Part shown: in pieces, positions 38,662 through 49,371 of the stretch
Layout: each line of letters opens with the position of its first letter
How positions within the stretch are numbered: position 1 is the stretch's first letter
Assembly (NCBI GenBank): GCA_001839685.1
Contig: MLAK01000630.1
Span: forward strand, 36,002 to 88,544
Source: Tritrichomonas foetus
Lineage: Eukaryota; Parabasalia; Tritrichomonadida; Tritrichomonadidae
Length of the DNA: 52,543 bases
Reading direction: 5' to 3'
Notes under the pieces: model-generated
Seen by the model: only the letters and a program-made list of their open reading frames with translations
Database searches by the model: none
Told to the model about the DNA's origin: nothing
Program-made: the position numbers and the translations under genes

Positions 38662-39912
38662 TCAGATTGGGGTCAGAATGATAGGGTTTTTGGGCTCATT
38701 CACCTTCTTTCGCACGCGAGTCTGGATTGTCCGGAATTTTCCTCCCGGTTCGAATTTGTTGAACAGATTCTTGTTGTGGCCGTTTTGGGCGCGCCCGTCG
38801 ACGCTCTTTGAGTGCGCGTTTTCATAGAGCATTGGCAGGCGCGTGTTTTGGAGCTGCTTACATCTCATTTCCCTCGATTTTTGCCATGCGTTTATTTCGT
38901 CAATCGTTTTTTCTCTCTTCAATATTTTGTAAGCGGCGGTCCTTTCGGTGACCTGGTATGAGTTCACCTCTTGGAGGAGGCCGCCCGTGTCGTACCCGAT
39001 GATCCTCATTTCGCTCATAACGCCGGTATCTAATGCCTGAACCTCCATCACCTTCAAAGACCCAAGCAGCCCGCTGTCTTCTGAGGTGAGCCTTGAGTCT
39101 TCATACTCGGCGAGCCAGGGGTGCCCCTTGATTTCGTTTATTGTGATTCTCGAGCGGGGCTCCTTGATGAGGATTCGCGTGATGAGCGCCCGGAGCTCCG
39201 GCGAGAGGCTGTTTGGAATTGGCGGATTCCATCTGATGATCTGTTGAAGCATGAGGGTGATGTTGTCCCCATTAAAAGGTAATGTCGCGCATACCATTGC
39301 ATATAGCAAAACTCCGGCTGACCAAATATCTGCGGCTGATGTGTAAGGTTTCTCTTTGATAACTTCTGGCGCGACGTAAGCTGGAGATCCGCAAGTCGTT
39401 TTAAGAAATGGATCATCTGTTGAAAACGCCTTCGATAGGCCAAAATCGCATAATCGAATATTAAAGTTTCTATCAAGCAAAACATTTTCGGCTTTCAAAT
39501 CGCGGTGAGCAACATGCTTCTCGGTATGGAGATAATCAAGAACGGATACAAGCTGGTAGAATATTTTTTTGGCTTGAGCTTCTGAAAGACCTCGTTGATT
39601 ATTTACGTAATCAAGAAGATTTCCATTCTCCACGAATTCGATTGCGATGTAAAAATTTTTGTCGTCGGTACGCACCTCGTAAAAAGAGGCGATAAATGGA
39701 TGATCCATTGATTTCATGAGATTGACTTCACGCTGGAGAAGTTGGAATTCGTTTTGATTTTTGAGATTCTTTTTCGCAATAACTTTTAGAGCAACTGTAA
39801 TGTTTGTGACTGAATGGAGAGCTTTGTAAACAGTGGCAAAGGCTCCAGATCCAACTTTTTCGAGAAGGATATAAGGCCCGATATTTTGGGGAGCTTCGAC
39901 CTCGTCTCCCAT
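38662..39912 (-). CDS. CAMK/AMPK-like serine/threonine kinase
   Basis: A 416-residue kinase on the minus strand, ATG at 39910-39912. It carries catalytic Lys43, HRD at 136-138, a HRDLKAEN loop, DFG at 156-158, and an activation segment LKTTCGSPAYVAPE in which Thr172 corresponds to the LKB1 site of AMPK-related kinases (the T of LxTxCGSP). An APE and a C-lobe with PF.G and W.P motifs are present. This is the CAMKL group. After the domain (about 265 onward) a helical segment and then a basic tail follow, with no evident calmodulin-binding helix or KA1 domain. Its C-terminal coding part is clearly richer in G+C than its surroundings (38690-39200). The start is in the TCAAAATGG context with a 3-nt leader. 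It could be an AMPK, SNF1 or MARK-like kinase. Confidence 0.9.
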   Translation of the reverse strand: MGDEVEAPQNIGPYILLEKVGSGAFATVYKALHSVTNITVALKVIAKKNLKNQNEFQLLQREVNLMKSMDHPFIASFYEVRTDDKNFYIAIEFVENGNLLDYVNNQRGLSEAQAKKIFYQLVSVLDYLHTEKHVAHRDLKAENVLLDRNFNIRLCDFGLSKAFSTDDPFLKTTCGSPAYVAPEVIKEKPYTSAADIWSAGVLLYAMVCATLPFNGDNITLMLQQIIRWNPPIPNSLSPELRALITRILIKEPRSRITINEIKGHPWLAEYEDSRLTSEDSGLLGSLKVMEVQALDTGVMSEMRIIGYDTGGLLQEVNSYQVTERTAAYKILKREKTIDEINAWQKSREMRCKQLQNTRLPMLYENAHSKSVDGRAQNGHNKNLFNKFEPGGKFRTIQTRVRKKVNEPKNPIILTPI

Positions 39913-41051
39913 TTTGATTTTGTAGGAAGATTTGAATCCAGACTGTTAATTATTAATCGTAAGAAAATTCTTTTAATTTGTGAAAATTCATTGATGCAAT
40001 TTTATATATTGAGAGATTATATATTTCTAAAATTTCAGATTGAATTATCTTTAACAATTCATTGAAAATATGCAGTATTTTGAAATATTTTTATTTCATA
40101 AATTTTTGAAAAAAACAATTATTTGCACAATATGGTTGCGGATAATGTTAATATCATCATGAAATCGTAAATGCATAAACAGAAAAAGAGATCATCAAAC
40201 AAAAGTTGGTTGTGTAAGTGTGGTGTTGATTGAAAATGCAAAACAAATTGTGAGGGAAGTGAAGGGGAAATTGATAGAATCTTCCCAAAAAGAATTACTT
40301 TTGAATTAAACCTGAAAGTATAACGATTGCACCAATCAAACTAATAAATTTTCTATGCTGTATAAAGTAGCTTTCAGAAATTTACTGTGATTATTGAATA
40401 TTATTCTGAATAAATCAATGAAGGTGATTGAAAAATTACAAATTGCTTTGAAATTGCTTCGTAATCACTTTTGTATCAAATAGTACGTGCTTGATGGAAG
40501 TTACTCCGAAGGAAAACACTTCTTCATCATTCAATCTGTCCAATTTATTAATATTTTACTTATCGACACATTGTGATATTTTTTGAATAATATTCAGAAA
40601 AAATAAATCATGCAAATAATAAGGAAAAAACTATTCAATTTTAAAAATAACATTAAATTACAGTCCTTCTTTGTTTCAATGAATAGCATATTTTTCTTGT
40701 AATTTACACTGCTATAGATATTGTGAATGGCGGTATTTCTGCACATGAATGATGAATGCATGTTCAGAAATTTCTGATATTTACAAAAACTTCACAAAAT
40801 AAAAATCATTGAAAAATACGTTAATTTTCTATTCATTCTTCTGAAGTAATCGAAAACAACTCAAAAAGTGATTTTTCAGTAGTATTGAAAATTCATATTT
40901 GTAAACATCGAAAAAATCATGAAAAAAACTGAGATGTTTTGCTCTGAGCAGAATTCTGAGAGTTTCTTAGCTTTACATTCTCTTCTCAATTTTGATAGAA
41001 GCAAACTCTGAAAAATAATTACTCATTTTGCGCACTAACCAAAATATATTT

Positions 41052-41078
41052 GGGTCCTGTTATCAAATCAACAGGCCC
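41052..41078. repeat. Short inverted repeat
   Basis: GGGTCCTGTT at 41052-41061 pairs with AACAGGCCC at 41070-41078 (nine pairs with one bulged T), with an 8-nt loop. It is one of two hairpins in a gene desert. Confidence 0.55.
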
Positions 41079-41229
41079 TTTGGAAAAAACTAATGGAGCC
41101 ATTTTAAACTAACTGTTCTTGTAAAAAAAGATAGAATTCATATTCTGCTTTCTTGTAGTAATTCAGTTTCCTATTAGTTCTGTAATTGTGAAGTGAAAGG
41201 TCAAATAAAGGCCAAAAGTGGAAAAAATC

Positions 41230-41366
41230 AAATGGCTAAATGTAATGTGAACTTTGCTGGTTCTTTTGGTCACTTCGACTTAGAGGAGCTGTGGTCACAA
41301 ACCTCGCCTCCTCATATAGCCGAATGAGTCGAAGGTGCCGCAAAGTCACATCACATTTACCCATTT
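41230..41366. repeat. Long imperfect hairpin, 137 bp, possible ncRNA or hairpin MITE
   Basis: The outer arms (41230-41257 and 41340-41366) pair over about 27 positions with a few mismatches, with a core AAATG.TAAATGTrATGTG and CTTTGC. Inside, CTTCGACT (41273-41280) pairs with AGTCGAAG (41327-41334), and GAGGAG (41283-41288) with CTCCTC (41308-41313). The centre is an approximately 19-nt loop. It is symmetric around one axis, and is G+C-richer than its neighbourhood. It has no open frame. I cannot tell if it is transcribed. Confidence 0.6.
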
Positions 41367-43259
41367 TAAGTGTCAAGTAACGAAACTCATCGGGAAAAAA
41401 TCTTTCCTGCTTTCTGAAAAAATAAATTCGATAATTTTATATTTAAAAACACCCAAAAGCAACTCTTATTAAATAATGGCACCAAAAAGTAGAATTCGAT
41501 TGTTTTTTCTACTCACACAGTTACAAGAATAAATTGAATACACAAACTTGATCCTTAACAATGAGGGTAACTTTGCCTAAATTTATTAGTTGTTCCTCAC
41601 TGCATTTAATGATACTTTTCATCATGAGTAATCAGTTTTTCAGTGAAATTAATTTTAGTAGATTTCTTCTTGACAAAATGAATGTATAATTTGTGGTATG
41701 AATTAATTCCCTATTCACTTCTAAACATCCAAGTGTTTGATTTATCAAGAATATCATCTATCATCCGATTCTTGTTACCAAATATTTGTCCTTGTTCGCG
41801 ATTATATCACTATCGCTTTAATTTCGATTTGTGTCTCTTTATTCATCTAAAATATGAATAACTATATATGGATGTAGTTAATTCAATCAATTCAGAATAT
41901 TGGAAACCTATGATTCTAATAAAATATGCTATCAAATGCTCCCATCCTTTGTCACGCATTTCCATCGTTCATGACGAAGTAAAATTTAACTCCTGTTTAA
42001 TGTCCAAATAAGAAAATCGAGAGACTGCTTACCATGCCATCAAACCTTAGAATCATAACAAATGTTTTTAATATTTAAAAAAAATTTGGTGCAAGATAAA
42101 AATATGATTATTTAGTTCAGAAAGGTCATAAATATATAAAAGTTATAGAAACCAATAAATTCCAGAAAATCAAATTCCACAAAAACTTGGATTCACCTCT
42201 TAATTAAAACAAGATATTTTAGAAAAAATCTAGATAATATTTTGACTAATATCTATCTTTGATCGAAGTAAAGAAATATTTTGGGTCATTGTAATCATGA
42301 TAGATAGTGAGGTATTAGTTTCTGCTATCTTCATTTCAAATGGATAACGAAACAATATACTTTGTTTTTTTGAAATTGGTTGATTTTGGTAAAAAGATGC
42401 GTCAAGTTCTAGTACAATATTATTCAATAAATATTAAAGATCATTAAAAAGTTAATTTAATTTAATTAAGTACCATCGATGACACTTCCTACTGTTTCTT
42501 CCAAAGTCGCTTTCAAAATTTGGAAAACATCTTAGTTTTCAAAATAAGTTCATTACATCCATCATCTCTTTCTGTAATCTCAAGATTGGCATAGACAGAT
42601 TTAACTGATTCAAGAAATTAATGATGGTGTTCAAACCAATTTTGAGCAGGAAAACTTATCTATAATTATGATATTGAAAATCAAATCAATATTATAATAA
42701 AATTTGACAAATAAATTTCAATGACTTTACTCAAAGTTTCTTCGACTTGTGAAAGCTGTCACTTTTTCTAGTAAGGCCAATTTTCATTATCATTTTTAGA
42801 AATGAATACTTCAGTCATTGTAATTAATATTGAGAAAATATCTTAACCATAATAAAATTCTTATCTTTTTTAACATATATGAAAATTGTATATTAATAGA
42901 CTAAACTTCTCTGATCAATAATTTCAATATCATTCCTTGTATGATGACGATATATTTCTTTATTATATAAAATATTATTTCTTGAATGCTAAAAGTATAT
43001 TGGTATGTATTTTGTCCTAATCATAAATAAAAGAAAAATCATATGTGCATTTTGAAATGAACTTTGCTTCTCGGTTATAAAAGGGTGATTCAAGCGTGAA
43101 AATACGTTATATTTTGATTATATGCGTTTTCATTTTCTCATAGCCTTTGAAAAGATGCCAACACAAAAATGATGTTATGGTAAACAAAATTGAATGAGCT
43201 CATCATTTACCAAAGAAAAATGAAACTCATATTTTTGTGTCAAAATTTAGTTTTTTTGC

Positions 43260-46200
43260 ATGTCTCTTCAGTTATGCATACGGCCTAGGCCGCGATCAAA
43301 TGTTAAAGTAACGATCTTAGTCAACTACACAATGACTCCGCGAGATGTGATTCCGATGTTACGCGTTCAATCACAGTTTGTGAAAAACAATCAATATGGC
43401 TTAATGCTTTCAAATATACGGAACAGATGCAGATGGATGCCAGAAGATCAAGAATTTGGTACCATTGTGATGAATGAGCATGATGTCATTTTCATCCAAC
43501 CATATTACAAAGTTATCACAGTTGAACTTCCCGACAAAAGAAGTATTAAAATGAAAGTGAATGTTCGCGAACCTACTGAAGAAATTGTGAAAGAACTATG
43601 TCGAAACTTTAGAATTTGGCCGTATGAAATATGGGGCGCTTTCATGGATGCAAGAGGTGAAAACATTCTAATAATTCCAAATCAATCAATTTCCGAACAA
43701 GCGCCTGATCTCCAAAAACTGTATTTAAAACAATGCATTTTCCCAAATAATCTAAAAAGAGAGTTCCTTCGTCCTCTTCAACTATACCTGGCCCAATATC
43801 GAGAAATGGCAATCCACAAGCAATTTGGAAATGAAGAAACCGATCAAATAATCCTCAAAGGGAAAGAATGGTATGTAAATAAAGATATGAAAATTATGAT
43901 GGCAAGATCTGAAATTGATGTGAAAGAAGAATTTGATATGTTTTTCTCATTGAAAACTTTTGGAGAAATCAGCTTTATGGTGCGCTTCCATGAAACAACT
44001 GGACCAGAGAAACATCATACAGAAGAAGTCATAAGATTATTAACAATCTCAAAAAATTCGATTATTGTGTCAGATCCAGAAGACAATAAAATGTACATGT
44101 CAAGACCATTTTTGACAGTAAAAGCTGTTGGAGTTACTGAAGGAATCGTGAGATATACTTTTGGAGATGACCAAGAATGGCATATTACTAGTCATCGATT
44201 CTCTGAAATTGCATTTATTATGTGCCAATTGATGAAAAAATTTAATTTCATTCCTCCGCCGATTGATTCACGATTCTCAAACATCACATTTGTAAAATGT
44301 TATCAAGCATTTCAACCACATATTTATTATATCCCAAATGATGTTTATACAACAGATGATTTAATACGTGATAATTTTATTGCTTTGGTGCAAAGCTACA
44401 GTAAAATTGTTAAATTGAGGAATGAAGGAAAAATTGATAATGAATATTCGAATGAAGAGATTAAAATTCATACTTGCTTGGATGAATTAATGAGTGTTCT
44501 AAAAACTAAAGAAGATCAAGGATTAAAAGAATTGTTGAATACTACAGCTGTTAATGCAGTAAAAATTGATGCTCCAAGTTATGAAGATCCTTCTAACAAG
44601 TTATATCTAGTTGAAAAAAATCTTATGAAGTTGAATGAAAGGATTTATAAGGATAACACAAATCCAATGTTTCGATTAATAAAAAGAACAATATATACAT
44701 CTCATCCACAACAGAAGGAATCATCTCCTCAATTGGCCGAAAAAATGATTGCTAAAAAGATGATTCAAATCATAAACTCAAAAAATCCTTCAAAAGAAAA
44801 AGATGCATGGGATACAATTGAGAGATGTGTAGATTTGGCTGCCGAAGAAAATGGAAATTTGGATCCGGATTATATTAATGACCTTAAGCTTGATGTTTCT
44901 TCACGGCCAAAATATGTAAAAAAGCAATTAGCTAAAATTGTTAGTAATATTGCGCAATCAGAAGATCCAAATATGGATATAACACACTATAGCAAATCCG
45001 TTCATACTCGGAAAAAAACTGAAGATCTTTTTGATGATTACGAAGAAGATTCCGAAGAATCATCAGATTATTACATCAATTCAAGCCAATATCGCTCAAT
45101 GAACAAGAACCGAAAAATGAAGAGATCTCAACCAGTACCGATTCTATCACAAGGGAATAATTCATCATTCAATCTTAACAGATCTCTGAACACTTCAACT
45201 CCGAAATACAAACAATTGAAGAAAAATAAAATTTCCCGATCATCCTTCTTTTCACCAACAGCTCTTCTTCACAATGAATATGATGAAGAGAAAACAGAAG
45301 TTTTTCTTTCATCTGCTGAAACAAGTCATGAAATCTTCAATCTCTCACAGTGTCATCATAATGATCCTCACACTGATATTCAAAATAATTCTTCTTCATT
45401 ACTAACTCTAAATCCAAATCTCAAAGATCGTTTCATCAATGGATCAGAAGCTGTAGATGGTATTTCTGGGGAAAATAATCAAATGCCGTCGAATATTAGT
45501 GACAATAATAATCAAAATACAAACTCCAATTCATCCATTGAAGCTTCCACTATGATTGATGATTATTCTATTCATGACACAGAAATAAACTCAGTTTCGG
45601 TTTCACAACCAACTAAAATCAGCACCACGATTGAGAAAACTAATAATATTGATCCCAAAGAAATTCAAACATCTTCTGACTTTCAAAAAAATGAATTACA
45701 ACAAAATACAACATCAAATGTGCTAATAGACAAAGTCATAAAGAATGAAACTATGGAACAGCCGAGCAGATCGATTCTCATTTCTGCCCAAGAACAGGAG
45801 GCCGTACAAAAAGGATTACCTGTAGTTGATGTAGAAAGTGCAGAGTATAATTCACTTGATGAAGAATCTTCAGATGAATTAAAGATAGTGTCACCAATTC
45901 GCATGAATGATAAAAAAGATAAAATTAAATCATCCAATGATCAATTTTCTCCTTCAAAGAAAAAGTATGAATCAACTTCATCTCTTAAATTTGTTACTCT
46001 TGAACAGAATGAAAATGATTCCCATATATCAAGTTCATTATTAACTGAACCAGTTAATAAAGTATCTACATTTTCAATGGACCAAAGTGATTGTAAGCTC
46101 AATAGACATCGAAATGGTAAAAGAAGGAAGACAGATTTTATAGAGATTCCCAAAAATATGAAAATGCATTCCTCTGATTGCTCAGATACGGACATAAAGA

Positions 46201-47282
46201 GACCGAAACAAAGAAAGTCATATACACCTGTTCAAACGAGAAAAATGAAAAGAAAATTCTATTCTTCAGAAGGATCATCAGATTCCGAATCTAATTTCAG
46301 TGATGGAATGGATTATCACCACAAACATTTTCGAAAAAAGAAAGAGAATAAACAAATTTGTTTGTTCAATACAGATAATGATAAAAAATGGAATAATAAC
46401 CAGCCTTATGGTTATCCATCTCCCCAACCTGAGCAATTCCCTTATCAACCACTTTATCAAACGCAACAAATTCCTGTTCCTTGTTTCCCTCAAATGGCAC
46501 CACAATTTACACCTTATCAACAAACATTAATGACAGCTTATCCACAGTCACCTGGAATATATCCTCCAAGTGCAGCAACCTCACCAAATACACATGTTGA
46601 ATCTTCTCCTCAAATAACAGTGTGTGTTGGTGAGAAGCAAAAGAAGAAAGATAAAAAAATAAAGAAACTCGAGAATTCCATTGGCGATTTAACAAAGCAA
46701 ATTAATACTCTTCATAAAAAACGTAAATCAACATCATCATCATCAGAATCAAGTTCTGATGAACAAAACGAAAGCGAAAGTGATGAGTATTATGAGAGAA
46801 AAGGAAAACGTTCAGAGATCAAAAACAGTTCCAATAAAAAGAGAAGGAATTTGAATGATATAATATCTGAAATCGAAGAAACTGTTCAAAAAATGATTAA
46901 TGAAACCAATTCCGGAAGGAAGGCACAAAAAGAAATTAAAGCATTAGCAAAACTTCTGGCAGAATTTAAGAAGTTATGCCCAGATGAAAATAAATCCAGC
47001 AAAATTCAAGAGCTAATCGAAAAAGCGAAAAAAATGGCAACTAATGGACAAAATAAAAAACAAATTTTTTATTCTTTTGCTGAAGAAATAAATCAATTGA
47101 TTAGCTTTAATTACGAAGAAATTGAGAAAACTATACATGATGCTGATGTTCGAGAAACAGATGAAATTATTAAAATTCCTGGCGAAAATGAACATACTGA
47201 CGATCTCCAATTTACGCTTCAAAAACTTCAAAGTTCATTCACAGGTGCACAGTTATCATCACTCTTACAATCAGGCACATAA
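43260..47282 (+). CDS. Talin-head-like FERM protein with long disordered region
   Basis: A 1340-residue protein, ATG 43260. The first about 335 residues read like the head of talin: an F0-type ubiquitin-like fold (1-82), an F1-type fold starting YKVITVELPD (83-165), a short F2-like helical part (about 165-215) and a PTB-like F3 (about 215-335) with SLKTFGEISFMV, RLLTISKNSIIVSD and WHITSHRF segments. A helical region to about 570 resembles a short rod. Residues about 575-1040 are Ser/Asn-rich and disordered with basic clusters, 1045-1105 are Pro/Gln/Tyr-rich, 1130-1165 are Ser/Glu-rich and the end (about 1195-1330) is helical. Talins link integrins to actin. The long rod and I/LWEQ actin-binding domain are absent, so it is a talin-like head with an unusual tail, function inferred as membrane-cytoskeleton coupling. 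Confidence 0.75.
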   Translation: MSLQLCIRPRPRSNVKVTILVNYTMTPRDVIPMLRVQSQFVKNNQYGLMLSNIRNRCRWMPEDQEFGTIVMNEHDVIFIQPYYKVITVELPDKRSIKMKVNVREPTEEIVKELCRNFRIWPYEIWGAFMDARGENILIIPNQSISEQAPDLQKLYLKQCIFPNNLKREFLRPLQLYLAQYREMAIHKQFGNEETDQIILKGKEWYVNKDMKIMMARSEIDVKEEFDMFFSLKTFGEISFMVRFHETTGPEKHHTEEVIRLLTISKNSIIVSDPEDNKMYMSRPFLTVKAVGVTEGIVRYTFGDDQEWHITSHRFSEIAFIMCQLMKKFNFIPPPIDSRFSNITFVKCYQAFQPHIYYIPNDVYTTDDLIRDNFIALVQSYSKIVKLRNEGKIDNEYSNEEIKIHTCLDELMSVLKTKEDQGLKELLNTTAVNAVKIDAPSYEDPSNKLYLVEKNLMKLNERIYKDNTNPMFRLIKRTIYTSHPQQKESSPQLAEKMIAKKMIQIINSKNPSKEKDAWDTIERCVDLAAEENGNLDPDYINDLKLDVSSRPKYVKKQLAKIVSNIAQSEDPNMDITHYSKSVHTRKKTEDLFDDYEEDSEESSDYYINSSQYRSMNKNRKMKRSQPVPILSQGNNSSFNLNRSLNTSTPKYKQLKKNKISRSSFFSPTALLHNEYDEEKTEVFLSSAETSHEIFNLSQCHHNDPHTDIQNNSSSLLTLNPNLKDRFINGSEAVDGISGENNQMPSNISDNNNQNTNSNSSIEASTMIDDYSIHDTEINSVSVSQPTKISTTIEKTNNIDPKEIQTSSDFQKNELQQNTTSNVLIDKVIKNETMEQPSRSILISAQEQEAVQKGLPVVDVESAEYNSLDEESSDELKIVSPIRMNDKKDKIKSSNDQFSPSKKKYESTSSLKFVTLEQNENDSHISSSLLTEPVNKVSTFSMDQSDCKLNRHRNGKRRKTDFIEIPKNMKMHSSDCSDTDIKRPKQRKSYTPVQTRKMKRKFYSSEGSSDSESNFSDGMDYHHKHFRKKKENKQICLFNTDNDKKWNNNQPYGYPSPQPEQFPYQPLYQTQQIPVPCFPQMAPQFTPYQQTLMTAYPQSPGIYPPSAATSPNTHVESSPQITVCVGEKQKKKDKKIKKLENSIGDLTKQINTLHKKRKSTSSSSESSSDEQNESESDEYYERKGKRSEIKNSSNKKRRNLNDIISEIEETVQKMINETNSGRKAQKEIKALAKLLAEFKKLCPDENKSSKIQELIEKAKKMATNGQNKKQIFYSFAEEINQLISFNYEEIEKTIHDADVRETDEIIKIPGENEHTDDLQFTLQKLQSSFTGAQLSSLLQSGT

Positions 47283-47517
47283 AAATTAAGTTTCATTGTT
47301 TTTTCTGATAATTAAATATTCATTTTTTTTTTTTCTTTTCTTGGTTTATTAGAAAGAGATTATTTTTTTGGAAGTCAACAAAAAGATATAGCAATTGTTA
47401 TATAGTAGAATCTCATTTTGCTGATAGATGACCAGAAGTGAAATGAAAAAAACTCGTTTGATCAACTTTTTCTATAAAATGCACGTTTTTTATTTAGCAT
47501 AATTGTCACATCACATG

Positions 47518-47528
47518 TCATTGTAAGG
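47518..47528 (+). promoter_or_regulatory. Initiator-like TCATTG motif
   Basis: TCATTGTAAGG lies directly before ATG 47529. With A at 47520 as the first transcribed base the leader is 9 nt. It follows the TCA(+1)(C/T)(A/T) pattern known from trichomonads. Confidence 0.5.
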
Positions 47529-48857
47529 ATGGACAATTTCGACGATTTTGAAGATGATTTTATCGACGATGATGATAACGCTACATCCGACGACGATGAA
47601 AGAAACAGAACTACTCCATTAATTCCTGCGCTTGCCGAAATCCCTCAGTCAGGTGATGAAGACAGCGAAGGAAATTCTACTTCATTTTCGACAACAAATG
47701 ACGAAAAAAACGATGAAAAAGCATTGAAAAATGATCGCTATGATAACGAAGAGGCTGACAGCGAAAATAACGCAGATGAAGACGACGATGGAGCTTCCGC
47801 CTGCGAATCCTTGCTTCCAAAAGAAGTCGCTCAAGATATGAATGATGTTTTTTCAAGAAGCGAAAAATTGGACACATTAAATATGAGCTTGAAGATCGCC
47901 AATTCCGTTACAAACCAACTCTATTCATTACTTTATTGCGTCAGCCAAGATTGCGAGCTTTTAATTACCAGAAACAGATCAAATAGTCCAGTCAATCTCC
48001 AAAGTGAAGTAATTAAAGCGAATAATCCTGAACTCAAGTTTGAAAACGGAATGATTAAACACAAACGGTTCGTTGACGGTTTTAATTGCCATTCAATCAA
48101 AACAGAAAAAGATCAAGAAAATTTATATGATTTTTTTGAACTTTCGAGGAATTCAATTGGAAAAGCTCTTCCTGGAATAGTAAATAATGCTTGCCAGATT
48201 TTGAAAGACCCCCTTGTCCGTGCACATAATACACATCGTGCAATAAAACAAAAAATCAGTGATTTGAAAAAATCAAATAACGAACTTTCTGTTCAAACAA
48301 GACATACTGCTAACCGTCTTGTAAAATTATCAAAAACTGAAGGTGCAACAACACTTGAACCAACTGCAAACAAAAGTGATGTGATAATTCAACAGCAAAG
48401 ACTTCAAAAAGCTCTAACACGTGTTTACACACTTAGGGAATCAAATGAATCAACAATGGCATCAAATTCTGAACTCCAGCAAAAAATCGCTGCAGCTGAA
48501 AGTGGAAGATCATCAAAAGATGAGAAAAAAGTGCCAGAAAAAATTTTAAAGCTACAAAGAAAAGTGGCCGAGCTGACAGCATCAACTGAACAGAGCGAAG
48601 AAGATAGGGAAACTGTACAGGCGCAAAGAAGAGTGTCTTTAACAAGAATGAACAACGCGTGCGAGAAAATCCAACAGGAAATTCACAGATATGAGGCGCT
48701 TCTGAACGATGTTGCAAACAAATTAAGAATTATGACGCAAGGAAAAGCTGCAACACCATCCTCATCTTCTTTATCTGAGAAAAAAGCAGGTGGCAATGCG
48801 CGCGCTGTAAAACCTGGCGGATCGAAAATTCCAGTTTTACAACAAAGACCAAAATGA
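47529..48857 (+). CDS. Acidic-N-terminal coiled-coil protein, unassigned
   Basis: A 442-residue protein. The first about 95 residues are very acidic (Asp/Glu/Asn/Ser, including a D-rich run near 4-22), probably disordered. A folded helical region follows (about 100-260) with a conserved-looking Cys and Tyr segment, then coiled coil (about 250-395), and a basic Gly/Ser/Lys-rich tail with a final KIPVLQQRPK segment. No family is recognised. The organisation (acidic tail, coiled coil, basic tail) is seen in many cytoskeletal, nuclear or microtubule-associated proteins; I do not choose one. Confidence 0.7.
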   Translation: MDNFDDFEDDFIDDDDNATSDDDERNRTTPLIPALAEIPQSGDEDSEGNSTSFSTTNDEKNDEKALKNDRYDNEEADSENNADEDDDGASACESLLPKEVAQDMNDVFSRSEKLDTLNMSLKIANSVTNQLYSLLYCVSQDCELLITRNRSNSPVNLQSEVIKANNPELKFENGMIKHKRFVDGFNCHSIKTEKDQENLYDFFELSRNSIGKALPGIVNNACQILKDPLVRAHNTHRAIKQKISDLKKSNNELSVQTRHTANRLVKLSKTEGATTLEPTANKSDVIIQQQRLQKALTRVYTLRESNESTMASNSELQQKIAAAESGRSSKDEKKVPEKILKLQRKVAELTASTEQSEEDRETVQAQRRVSLTRMNNACEKIQQEIHRYEALLNDVANKLRIMTQGKAATPSSSSLSEKKAGGNARAVKPGGSKIPVLQQRPK

Positions 48858-49371
48858 CAAGAATAATAACGCATGTAAAGAATTATTATTATACTTATTT
48901 TTAAATTCATACAAATTGTATATTTCATGTGAATTCCTCATATTTTTTGATGTTATGCTTTTCTATCATTATTATAGAGTAGGAATCTCGTTATTCATCT
49001 TGATGTGATTTTCATCTATCATCCCATTTAACTTTTTCATAACTTATTTGGACATATATTCTTAATGGCGTGAATCAATCAGCTTTTTAATAGAGTGATT
49101 TTGTGAAGATATCGATATTTCAATGATTCAAATATTTTTTTTATCACAATAACTTTATATATATTTGACCATTTAAAGGTTTAAATATCCAATCCCGATC
49201 ATATAATCATTAATGAAAAAATATATGGTTTCTTGCAGAAGAGTATTGAAAAAGGTTTATATTCTATCAAAAAGTTTCAAATATATTCAATTTATTGATA
49301 CGTTATTAAATCCCAAACTTATTTGAGTGAATTTTTTGCTTAAATAATACTAATCTTTTATATTTACTTAA
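48858..49371. other. Intergenic, no feature resolved
   Basis: A+T-rich, between two plus-strand genes. ATTATTATTATAC after 48870 and several palindromic A/T runs occur, but nothing definite. The start of the next gene reads TTACTTAAATGG, without a TCA motif close by. Confidence 0.35.

Larger units (their letters stand above)
39913..43259. other. 3.3-kb gene desert with structured hairpins
   Basis: No convincing gene; short frames (for example at 42230-42427) start with non-ATG codons. Two hairpins are the only strong structures: 41052-41078 and 41230-41366. The stretch at 41230-41370 is noticeably richer in G+C than its surroundings. A frame of low complexity and repeated TAAA motifs complete the picture. 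The region precedes the talin-like gene, whose initiator-like TCAAAATTT lies just upstream of ATG 43260. Confidence 0.5.

Noticed and set aside
42230..42427. Minus-strand ORF in the gene desert
   Set aside because: It begins with a non-ATG codon and has no recognisable features.
43260..43500. The start of the FERM gene as a ubiquitin-like single-domain protein
   Set aside because: The reading frame continues without a break into F1, F2 and F3-like modules, so it is one FERM head.
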